Assembly (NCBI GenBank): GCA_020436165.1
Contig: JAGQYI010000001.1
Location: 1 to 52,497, forward strand
Reading direction: 5' to 3'
Source of the DNA: Cyclobacteriaceae bacterium
GTDB taxonomy: Bacteria > Bacteroidota > Bacteroidia > Cytophagales > Cyclobacteriaceae
DNA length: 52,497 nt
The translations under genes were made by a program, and so were the position numbers. The notes beneath the pieces were generated by a model, which was not told the DNA's origin, did not search any database, and was given only the letters and a program-made list of their open reading frames with translations. Numbering within the stretch: position 1 is the stretch's first letter; the number at the start of each line of letters is the position of its first letter. Shown piece by piece: positions 16,367 through 24,564 of the stretch.

Positions 16367-17158
16367 ATGCAAGTAGAGCGATTATTTGTTTATCCAATCA
16401 AATCACTTGGTGGAGTTGAGGTATTGAATGCCCGAGTGGAATCAAGAGGACTGGAACTTGACAGGCGTTGGATGCTTGTTGACGAGCAAGGTATTTTTTT
16501 AACCCAACGAACACATCCTGAGCTGGCTCTTTTTGAGCTTAAGATCGACTCAGCTAAACTTTTGGTTACAAACCAGGAGAATGGTAAACATACTTCGGTG
16601 CCATTTGAACCGAAAGGGGAGTGGTGTTCGGCATTGGTATGGGACGATAAGGTAGATGTAAAAGAGGTTTCTGCAGGTATAAGTAAATGGTTTTCAGAGC
16701 AACTTCAGCAGAATATCAGGCTGGTTTATATGCCTAATGAATCCAGGCGTAAGGTTGATGAAAGATATGTCGTCAACATTAACGATATAGTAAGCTTTGC
16801 AGATGGATACCCTATTTTAATTACCAACGATGCCTCCCTGGTAGATCTCAATTCTCGTTTGGAAGAGAAAGTCGAAATGGAACGCTTTAGGCCCAATATT
16901 GTAGTTGACTCTCTAACGCCTTTTGAAGAGGATACGTGGTCGCGTTTGCAAACTGATACTATTGAACTTTCATTGGTTAAGAAATGTGCCCGTTGCGTTA
17001 TGGTAAACATAAATCCGGCAACGGGTAAAAAAGGAACAGAAGTTTTAGCAAAGCTATCTGAGTACAGAAGGGAAGGGAATAAGGTTTACTTTGGGACTAA
17101 TGCAATACCTGTAAAAACAGGTATTATTCAGGTAGGAGATATTCTTGAAGCATCCTAG
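16367..17158 (+). CDS. MOSC domain protein (YcbX/mARC-like)
   Basis: A 263-residue protein with the MOSC N-terminal beta barrel (V-Y-P-I-K-S-L-G-G, then R-G-L-E-L-D-R-R-W-M-L-V-D) and the MOSC domain (R-F-R-P-N-I-V-V, then the conserved Cys in C-A-R-C-V-M-V-N-I-N-P-A-T-G). This pattern matches YcbX/mARC molybdenum-cofactor enzymes that reduce N-hydroxylated compounds. E. coli YcbX carries an extra ferredoxin domain that is absent here, so an external electron donor would be needed. The stop overlaps the convergent ABC transporter stop at the palindrome ctag. Confidence 0.9.
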   Translation: MQVERLFVYPIKSLGGVEVLNARVESRGLELDRRWMLVDEQGIFLTQRTHPELALFELKIDSAKLLVTNQENGKHTSVPFEPKGEWCSALVWDDKVDVKEVSAGISKWFSEQLQQNIRLVYMPNESRRKVDERYVVNINDIVSFADGYPILITNDASLVDLNSRLEEKVEMERFRPNIVVDSLTPFEEDTWSRLQTDTIELSLVKKCARCVMVNINPATGKKGTEVLAKLSEYRREGNKVYFGTNAIPVKTGIIQVGDILEAS

Positions 17159-20145
17159 AATAGCTTTATGAGCTTTTTGAGCCAGTCTTGATAAAGCGCT
17201 AAAATAAGAAAGGCAGTCATGGCCCAAATGGCCAGAATATTAAAAATGGGTGTTGGCAAGTTTATACTCATAAATTGTTTTTTTGACACATACAGTGGCG
17301 TTCTATAATCTAAAAGGTTTAAAGAATTCACATTCATAAATACAGGGTCAATGATTTGATACAGTGTCCCGTTTTTCTCTATAATTCGTTGCTGGCTTAA
17401 AGCATTTGTAACCGTTTGCTCTATAGTTTCATTGCTATATTCCTCTTTAAGTTTATTGTATTTACCTTCTTTCTGAAGCTCAATTATAGCCTTGTCTTTT
17501 GAATTCATGGCTTTACTCTGCTTACGAAGGTTATATGATTTTAGAACTTTAAGAAAATTAAGTGTAGAGCTGAGAACCTGTTGATCTAGTTCAACGGTAT
17601 TGATTTTTTTGTATTCCGGGAGTTCATCTATGCCAACAATATTGAGTTGCTTTTCAATTTCGGTTCGTACCAGATTTAAAGCCTGAGTAGCTCTTTCTTG
17701 ATCTTGCTCGTTTTCCGACTTCATTAAATTGAAACCTTCCATAAGTTTAGTCTCAAGCTTAGGCAAATAATAAACGCTATTGTAGCGTGTTTCCGATATG
17801 ATCTTGTCGTATGGATAAAACTTGTTTTCAAACTCATTATCAGTAAACTGGGCCACCAGTGAGGCTTCAAGTGCCCATCTTGAGGTCATTAAATCGCCAA
17901 TAACAGGCACATCCACTTCATTTCTAACAATTTTGTGCAGTTGATCGAATTTAACCACCACACCGCTCAAAAGAATCTGTGGAATGAGCAAAAACGGGAT
18001 AAGGATGTATACAGTTACTACTGAATTCATGGCTGACGAAATATTTAATCCCATCAAATTGGCGAAGCAGGAGGTGCTGAACAGTATTGCCCAAAAGATT
18101 AAATACATACCTTTTATTTCAAGAATGGTATTGCCAATGAGCACAAATAGTAACGTTTGAACAGCAGAAATGCTGAACATTAAAATAAGCTTTGAAGAAA
18201 TGTAGCTTGACTTGCTAAGGTTTAAAAATGCCTCTCTACGCAATATTTTTTTATCTTTTATGATTTCTTCAGCACTTACAGTAAGGCCCATAAACATGGC
18301 TACTATGATGCTCATAAAAATGTAGGAAGGAATATTGGCATTTTTGTAAAATGCATATTCCGGACCTGAATACTTAACTAAAAAAGCCAATATGACAGCA
18401 AGAACCGGAGCTTCCAACAGATTAATCAAAATATATTGTCTGTTGGCAAGCTTTGACAGAATGTCTCTTTTGATAAAAATGCCAATTTGATCCAATCGGC
18501 TTGGTATGAACAGGGTAGACTTTGGTTTCTCTTCTACCGGTTTAATGGGCTGAGGTGTTGGCAATTTAGAATATTCGTTTGCCCACTCTTCGGGGGATAT
18601 CTTTCTAACTTTGGTTACATGCCCATACTCGTCTAATACCTTGGTTTCAATAATATCAAAAACCTGTTCAGGGTTTACGTTACCACAGGTAATGCATTCA
18701 CCTTCCTGGCTATCCAGCATTTTCATAGCCTCCTTAAAATGAATCACAGACTCCACAGGAACGCCATAATAAATCTGGAAGCCTCCGGTGTCAAGGATCA
18801 ATAACCGATCGAACATTTTAAAAATGTGAGACGAGGGTTGATGAATTACCACAAATACAATCTTTCCATTAAGAGAAAGTTCTTTGAGCAAATCCATGAT
18901 GTTCTCAGAATCGCGTGATGAAAGCCCGGAAGTGGGTTCATCAACAAACAGAATACTTGGTTCACGCAAAAGCTCAAGCGCTATATTTACACGTTTTCTT
19001 TGTCCTCCGCTAATTACCTTTTCAAGGGGAGACCCAACCTTTAAATCTTTTATTTGGTACAGACCTATACTTGTTAAAGTCTTTTCAACAAGTTGCTCAA
19101 TTTCCTCGTTTTGCAGGTTGTTGAAACATAACTTGGCAGCGAAATAGAGATTATCGAAAACTGTCAGATCTTCGAGTAAAAGGTCGTCTTGAGGTACATA
19201 TCCAATTACTCCCTTTATACTTTCAGGATTTTCATGAATGCTTATGCCATTAATTTTTACCTCACCTTTTGTTGGTTTATCAGTTCCGTTAAGCACATTA
19301 AGCAAGGTGGATTTTCCTGCGCCACTAGCTCCCATAATGCTGATCAGCTTACCCGAACGCTCACTTAAGCTAATATTCCTTAACCCAACATGACCGTTTC
19401 TAAAAGTATAGGAAACATTCTTAACCTCCAGTGATAGCTGAGGCAGGTCGTTGTCAGATTGATACACTGAGAGCAGATCGGTATAATACACCGTATCAAA
19501 CTTGCCCCTAATGCTACTACCCTCAGAAAAAGCCTTGATATGATTATTTGGCAGGGCTATGCCATTTAGAAAAACTTCTGTCATTCCAACCTTTTTAATA
19601 AAGGCAGAATTAGTAGAAGGGAAATAAATTATGGAAATAAAGCCACTTACACCGCTTCTCTGCAAATGATGATAAGGAGCAGCAGGGGCTTTTTCCAAGG
19701 AATCGATTACAAGGATGTTTTCTCCTTTAAAATCTTCTCTTTTTTGGGCAAGAACAAAGTTCTTTATTATCTCGAATTCAGAGGCTTCTACTTTAAAGTT
19801 AGCCCGGATATGTTCAACAAGCTCTTCTTCTCTTTTTGATATCGTTCCATCGGCAAGAGTTACTGCATTCATTTGCAGCAGTATGGCGTACATCTGGTGC
19901 TTTGTAAGCTCCTGGTTAATTGATTGACAGAGGCTATCAATTAATACTTCTTCCTTTACTTTAGGCGAATTATTTAATTTTTCAACTTCTTCATCAAACA
20001 AGACCATGTAATTCTGTACAAGGTCTTCGTTGAGTTGGTTCTTTAAAACATCACGAACTTTATTTCTTTCATCTTTGGTTACATTATCTTCTTTTATAAC
20101 AATAGCAAAAAGTTTAAGAAGGGCTTCCAGTAATGTTTTACTCAC
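17155..20145 (-). CDS. TerB-like / ABCG-type fused ABC transporter
   Basis: A 996-residue fusion. Residues about 1-135 are helical and acidic and resemble a TerB-like domain (L-A-D-G-T-I-S-K-R-E-E-E near 100). Residues 150-240 are a beta-rich FHA-like stretch (F-L-N-G-I-A-L-P-N-N, G-S-S-I-R-G). The ABC ATPase follows with Walker A G-A-S-G-A-G-K-S-T (Lys278), signature S-G-G-Q-R-K-R-V-N and Walker B L-F-V-D-E-P-T-S-G-L-S-S. Then comes an ABC-2/ABCG-type permease with about six helices and a long soluble loop before the last helix. The substrate is unknown. The start is GTG at 20145: the longer in-frame ATG at 20178 falls inside the terminator hairpin of the upstream gene. Confidence 0.85.
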   Translation of the reverse strand: MSKTLLEALLKLFAIVIKEDNVTKDERNKVRDVLKNQLNEDLVQNYMVLFDEEVEKLNNSPKVKEEVLIDSLCQSINQELTKHQMYAILLQMNAVTLADGTISKREEELVEHIRANFKVEASEFEIIKNFVLAQKREDFKGENILVIDSLEKAPAAPYHHLQRSGVSGFISIIYFPSTNSAFIKKVGMTEVFLNGIALPNNHIKAFSEGSSIRGKFDTVYYTDLLSVYQSDNDLPQLSLEVKNVSYTFRNGHVGLRNISLSERSGKLISIMGASGAGKSTLLNVLNGTDKPTKGEVKINGISIHENPESIKGVIGYVPQDDLLLEDLTVFDNLYFAAKLCFNNLQNEEIEQLVEKTLTSIGLYQIKDLKVGSPLEKVISGGQRKRVNIALELLREPSILFVDEPTSGLSSRDSENIMDLLKELSLNGKIVFVVIHQPSSHIFKMFDRLLILDTGGFQIYYGVPVESVIHFKEAMKMLDSQEGECITCGNVNPEQVFDIIETKVLDEYGHVTKVRKISPEEWANEYSKLPTPQPIKPVEEKPKSTLFIPSRLDQIGIFIKRDILSKLANRQYILINLLEAPVLAVILAFLVKYSGPEYAFYKNANIPSYIFMSIIVAMFMGLTVSAEEIIKDKKILRREAFLNLSKSSYISSKLILMFSISAVQTLLFVLIGNTILEIKGMYLIFWAILFSTSCFANLMGLNISSAMNSVVTVYILIPFLLIPQILLSGVVVKFDQLHKIVRNEVDVPVIGDLMTSRWALEASLVAQFTDNEFENKFYPYDKIISETRYNSVYYLPKLETKLMEGFNLMKSENEQDQERATQALNLVRTEIEKQLNIVGIDELPEYKKINTVELDQQVLSSTLNFLKVLKSYNLRKQSKAMNSKDKAIIELQKEGKYNKLKEEYSNETIEQTVTNALSQQRIIEKNGTLYQIIDPVFMNVNSLNLLDYRTPLYVSKKQFMSINLPTPIFNILAIWAMTAFLILALYQDWLKKLIKLF

Positions 20146-20164
20146 AATTAAATTGGTTAGGGTA

Positions 20165-20194
20165 TAAAAAAACCGCAAGCTATTCTGCTTGCGG
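20165..20194 (-). terminator. Intrinsic terminator of the upstream lipoprotein gene
   Basis: The hairpin CCGCAAGC / GCTTGCGG (20173-20180 with 20187-20194) is followed on the minus strand by a T-run to about 20165. It separates the lipoprotein gene from the ABC transporter gene and fixes the latter's start downstream of it. Confidence 0.85.
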
Positions 20195-20220
20195 CTTCAA
20201 TATAGTTAATTATTGTTTTT

Positions 20221-21111
20221 TTAGGATATCAATCTTGCTCTGATTTTACCAACTATATCGGTGATTGATTCCAGGGTTTTATCAGACAGCATCAAATCCG
20301 CCCTGTTATTTTTTATTTGCTCATCAATATTCAATTCACCATATGCTTTTTGCAGCTGTTCAAAGTCAGTTGTTAATTGAGCTACCTCTTCATCCTGATC
20401 AACGCTTTTTAATAATTTAAGGACTTCATCGATAGCCCCTTTTTGATCCAAAATGATTTTAATTATTGGGGTAAGAATGATGTTTCTTTGGTCTTCCGGC
20501 AGTAAATCTTTTGGATAAGTATTAACAATTGCTGTTGATATGTACAAACCCTCAACAAAGCTTCCTGCTGTAACCAAAGCTGCTACTTTGTTTCTTTGTT
20601 CATCTTTCAAATACTTGTCAACATTATCAACCGCTTGATTTATAAGCACTTTAAGAGAATCTTCTGAGTCAATATTAGCTTCAAAACGTTTGATAACTAC
20701 TTCATCCATAGCACTAACAACACCCAGATGATCGGCAAGTTGCTTAACAGTTTGAAGGTAGTCCAGTGACTCCTGTGTTTGATGATAGGAGCTTAAATAG
20801 GCAATATCAGAAGCATAAATACCCAAATTAACAGCAGATTTATCGAAGGTAGACATATAGTTATCCACCGATTCTTTTGAGTTAACAAAATCTGAATTGT
20901 AGTCTGCTCCTGTAGCCTCTATTAAGTAAGGCATTTCAGTAGGAGGGGGTATGTTGTAAGCAACATCTTCTATTTTTTGTTTGAGTTCTTCTTTGGCTGC
21001 ATCAAATTCTGCAGACTCATCGTTGGAGCTTTCCTTCTTACCTCCACATGCTATCAAAGCGACAAAAAAAACAACAGATAATACTCTTGTCAATACTGTT
21101 TCTATTTTCAT
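20221..21111 (-). CDS. Predicted lipoprotein, helical, unknown function
   Basis: A 296-residue protein with a signal peptide and lipobox (V-A-L-I-A-C, Cys22), then a charged linker (G-G-K-K-E-S-S-N-D-E). The mature part is almost wholly helical, with repeated acidic and basic heptad-like stretches, and contains Y-N-I-P-P-P-T-E-M-P near residue 55. No enzyme motif is seen. It resembles uncharacterised Bacteroidota lipoproteins. It stands upstream of the TerB/ABC fusion on the same strand, but a terminator lies between them. Confidence 0.75.
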   Translation of the reverse strand: MKIETVLTRVLSVVFFVALIACGGKKESSNDESAEFDAAKEELKQKIEDVAYNIPPPTEMPYLIEATGADYNSDFVNSKESVDNYMSTFDKSAVNLGIYASDIAYLSSYHQTQESLDYLQTVKQLADHLGVVSAMDEVVIKRFEANIDSEDSLKVLINQAVDNVDKYLKDEQRNKVAALVTAGSFVEGLYISTAIVNTYPKDLLPEDQRNIILTPIIKIILDQKGAIDEVLKLLKSVDQDEEVAQLTTDFEQLQKAYGELNIDEQIKNNRADLMLSDKTLESITDIVGKIRARLIS

Positions 21112-21426
21112 TGGTACCTAAATTAAAAACTAGCCTCAATTCTAACTAAAATATATGGAATTACATATTGAAATGACTTTAAAACTCTGTTGTTTTTGAA
21201 TTATCAAATAGTTTGAGAAAATGTGTGTGTGCTGGACAACAATGTTAAAAGCAAATTTATCTAGCTTTTTTAGGTTTCCTTTTTAATTCGTGATGTATAC
21301 ATATTGGTTATGTAAGCAATAGCAATGTATCATTGGTGTGCTGTGTTTTTGGCTTTAAATTGCTTATTTTTATTTAAGATATCCATTGTTATAAACAACA
21401 TTTGATATTCAATGTAATTTTTACAA
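21112..21426. other. AT-rich divergent intergenic region
   Basis: A 315-bp region between two divergent lipoprotein genes. It must hold both promoters. TATATTTT-like sequence lies near 21145 (minus strand), but no full TTTG-N19-TAnnTTTG pair was found. No ORF, repeat or RNA structure was recognised. Confidence 0.5.
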
Positions 21427-23046
21427 ATGATCAGAACAATTTTATTTATTGGGCTCTTTTTTTTGTCCATAGCCTGTGTCCAAAAAATTGATGACCTTAC
21501 TATTGTCCCGATAAGCGCAGAAGTACCTCTACCAATTGGTCGCTTTACATTAAAAGCCGATAAGTTGACTAAAATAGGAGACTCCCTAAATGTAGAGGAA
21601 AACAGTGAAGGTATTATTCAACTTTATTACGATTCAGAGGTTTTGAGAGCTACTTTGTTTGACAGGTTAACCATTCCTGACCAAACATTTAATGAGTCAG
21701 TTCCATTTAGTTCATTTGCTTTCATGGGAGGTACTGACAGCAAAGTAAAAGTTTCTCGATACAATTCCTTCACCATAAATAATGTTGATCTACTTTCTCC
21801 TCCACCTAAATTAGATTCAGTGATTTTTAAAGGAGGAAGTTTGAAAGTTAGCCAGTTTAAGAATTTTGACCATAACCTTGTCTCAACTATTAAATTTCTA
21901 ACTTTTTATAAAGATGGAAGCCCAATATCGGTTGTACTTAATAACAATGGATCAACTACTGTTCCGCTTGCTGGCGCGAAATTAGGATTAAAGGGTGTTT
22001 CCGGAACAACTACCAATACAATTGATTATGAAATAACATCTGTGGTAAGTGATACAGGCTCTGATACCCAGGGAACAGTTTCGGTAAGCGTATCTATGGA
22101 AAGTATGGAGTTTAGTTTTATGAAGGGCGACTTCAGTACGTATGCATTTGATCATGTATCAAGTACGTATGAGACAAATTTACCGGAAAGTGAATTTCCC
22201 GACAATGTAGCTTTTACCAATCCTATCGTTAATGTAGCTGTTCTTAATTCTTCTGGTATACCTTTTGGACTGGATATAAGTGAGCTCTCCGTTAAGAAGA
22301 GCGATGGAAGTATTGAACAGGTAACAGGTTCATTCGATGATGATACGTATGATGTTGCTGAAGCACAAGACCCTGGCGAAACTGCCGAAAGCGACTTTAC
22401 AATTGATAAAAACAATACCGATAACTTTATAGATCTTTTGAATGAAATCCCGCAGGAAGTGAACTTCAATGGTGATCTTACTGCAAACCCTTCAGGCACT
22501 CCTGTTACCGGTAATTTTGTTACAGATAGTAGTGAGATAGTGGTGAATACTCGATTTATTTTACCCTTGGAAGGGTATGCAAATGAGTATGTATTAACAG
22601 ATACTGTTGATGCAAAACTTGTTATTGAAGATGAAACAATAATACCTGAAAGTATCAATTTCAGGTTACAGGGCGAAAATGCCTTTCCGATGCTAATAGC
22701 CCTTCAGCTATATTTCTTGGATTCATTGGATAATAGTGTTGTTTTAGATTCATTGTTTTTAACCAATGAAGAACAACAATTATTTCCGGCAGGTGAGGTG
22801 GATAATGAAGGGCTTGTAGTAGCTCCAACCTTTATGACAAGTGATGTGTTGATAGATAATGAAAAATATGAACGCATTAAAGGTACCGGTTCGATAAAAA
22901 TTGCAGCTTATGTTTCTACAACAGGTGCAGATTCAAACCCACCTGAATCGATTAAAATATCAATAGATGATTATTTTACAGTTGGCATTGGAGTCATGAT
23001 AAAGGCAAAAATTGATCTCAACAATCTCTCAAGAACCAGCAAGTAA
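21427..23046 (+). CDS. Predicted outer-membrane lipoprotein, unknown
   Basis: A 539-residue protein with a lipobox (L-S-I-A-C, Cys17). The mature part is beta-rich and Ser/Thr/Asp-rich, without Cys clusters or catalytic motifs. Such lipoproteins often accompany DUF5723 proteins, as here: its TAA overlaps the ATG of the DUF5723 gene by one base (taatg), so the two are translationally coupled. It is the first gene of a three-gene envelope operon that ends with an OmpA-domain protein. Confidence 0.78.
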   Translation: MIRTILFIGLFFLSIACVQKIDDLTIVPISAEVPLPIGRFTLKADKLTKIGDSLNVEENSEGIIQLYYDSEVLRATLFDRLTIPDQTFNESVPFSSFAFMGGTDSKVKVSRYNSFTINNVDLLSPPPKLDSVIFKGGSLKVSQFKNFDHNLVSTIKFLTFYKDGSPISVVLNNNGSTTVPLAGAKLGLKGVSGTTTNTIDYEITSVVSDTGSDTQGTVSVSVSMESMEFSFMKGDFSTYAFDHVSSTYETNLPESEFPDNVAFTNPIVNVAVLNSSGIPFGLDISELSVKKSDGSIEQVTGSFDDDTYDVAEAQDPGETAESDFTIDKNNTDNFIDLLNEIPQEVNFNGDLTANPSGTPVTGNFVTDSSEIVVNTRFILPLEGYANEYVLTDTVDAKLVIEDETIIPESINFRLQGENAFPMLIALQLYFLDSLDNSVVLDSLFLTNEEQQLFPAGEVDNEGLVVAPTFMTSDVLIDNEKYERIKGTGSIKIAAYVSTTGADSNPPESIKISIDDYFTVGIGVMIKAKIDLNNLSRTSK

Positions 23047-24539
23047 TGATTTTTAAAAATACCAGATTTTTTGTACTATTTTTTGCAACGCTGGCATTTG
23101 GCAATTATGCATATGGTCAGCAGGAGTTTACGTTGTATCATATGCCTTCTCTGGCTCAGTCAACTTATTTGAATCCTGCAGTAGTTCCAGAGCATAAAGT
23201 TTCGATTTCGTTACCTGTACCTTCACTTTTTGTAGGATTTAATAATTCCTCTATTAATGTGAAGGCACTCATGTCGCCAGATGGTACAGTAGACTATAAT
23301 AAGTTTGTAGAGGGGTTGAAAGAAAATAAGAACTACCTGGGGGCAGGTGTGAGCGGTGAATTGTTTCATATACGTGTTAAAGCGGCAGATAACTTTTTTT
23401 CATTAAGTAGCAGGGTGATTGCTGATGCAAGAGTGCATTATCCGCGTGATCTTTTTGCTCTTGCTTCAAAAGGTGTAACAGGTAACTTTTCCCTGTCAGG
23501 ATTGGCAATAGATGCTACAAGTTATATTGAGTATGCAGCCGGCTTTACACGGGTTAGACCTGACTCAAAATGGACCTATGGTGCAAGGATTAAATGGTTG
23601 AATGGTTTAGCCAACATACAAACTAAAAACACTGAGATAGATGTAAATGTCAATGGAGAGGATATTTATTCTTATGATATTACGGCTAAAGGATTGGTTA
23701 ATATAGGCGCAGCTTTAGATGGGAATAAATATAAGACACTGGATGATTTGTCTAATCTTGAAATTAATTCGTTTAAGGATGCTTTAAATGAATTTAAACC
23801 TAATAATGGTATTGCAACTGATTTGGGGGCAACTTTTCAGTTTACAGAAAAGTTGAGTTTTGGAGCGAGCCTTTTAAATCTTGGTTTCATTAATTGGAAA
23901 AACTTTGTTAATAATTACCAGATTGATACACATTTTGTTGTTGAAGGTGTAACTGCTGAGGTTGATTTTGATACCAACTTGGACAGTCTTTTTAATGCAC
24001 AGGTAGATTCGCTTGTTCAAGCTTATGGAGACCAGTTTAAAGAAGGAGTAGATACAACATTCAATTCGTATAAAACGTGGTTGCCGACCCAATTATTCCT
24101 TTCTGCTAATTATCAGATCACACCCAAATTTAATGCAACGGCCTCGGTTTATACAGAGTTTCACAAAGGTGTTTCAGTGGGCACGGTAGTGGGTGCTAAT
24201 TATCGATTTGGAAACACATTCGACCTTACAGCCTCCTGGTGGTGGTTTAACAGAAGTGCCTCTAATCTTGGCATAGGTATGGTGTTTAAACCCTGGTTTG
24301 GCCAGATATATATAATTATGGATAATGTATTACCGGGAGGCCTTGTGAAGGTGAGTGATCCCGAATTAGAAATTAATAATCTATGGTTGCCATATGGTGC
24401 CAAGAATTTTAACTTGAGGGCAGGGATAAATCTTGTTTTTGGTAAAATAAGAGAGGCCAATAGGTTGCCAATGAATGGCCTTACTAAAAAGAAGGATGGT
24501 AAGCGAAAGTACCTGTATAAACCTCCTTTTAAACACTAG
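23046..24539 (+). CDS. DUF5723 family outer-membrane protein
   Basis: A 497-residue protein with a signal peptide (residues 1-24, ending A-Y-G-Q). The mature start Q-E-F-T-L-Y-H-M-P-S-L-A-Q-S-T-Y-L-N-P-A is the DUF5723 hallmark, and the rest alternates as in an outer-membrane beta barrel (S-W-W-W-F-N-R-S-A-S-N-L-G-I-G near 400). The C-terminal tail is strongly basic (K-K-K-D-G-K-R-K-Y). It is the middle gene of the operon, and the OmpA protein starts 25 bp after the stop. A PorV/FadL-like barrel role is possible, but the function is not established. Confidence 0.85.
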   Translation: MIFKNTRFFVLFFATLAFGNYAYGQQEFTLYHMPSLAQSTYLNPAVVPEHKVSISLPVPSLFVGFNNSSINVKALMSPDGTVDYNKFVEGLKENKNYLGAGVSGELFHIRVKAADNFFSLSSRVIADARVHYPRDLFALASKGVTGNFSLSGLAIDATSYIEYAAGFTRVRPDSKWTYGARIKWLNGLANIQTKNTEIDVNVNGEDIYSYDITAKGLVNIGAALDGNKYKTLDDLSNLEINSFKDALNEFKPNNGIATDLGATFQFTEKLSFGASLLNLGFINWKNFVNNYQIDTHFVVEGVTAEVDFDTNLDSLFNAQVDSLVQAYGDQFKEGVDTTFNSYKTWLPTQLFLSANYQITPKFNATASVYTEFHKGVSVGTVVGANYRFGNTFDLTASWWWFNRSASNLGIGMVFKPWFGQIYIIMDNVLPGGLVKVSDPELEINNLWLPYGAKNFNLRAGINLVFGKIREANRLPMNGLTKKKDGKRKYLYKPPFKH

Positions 24540-24564
24540 ATCAATTTATATTTTGCAAAGGCGA

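Noticed and set aside
22152-22658. 168-codon open frame antisense to the lipoprotein gene
   Set aside because: It is low-complexity Ser/Thr-rich sequence mirrored from a gene with a lipobox, an operon overlap and good codon use on the other strand.
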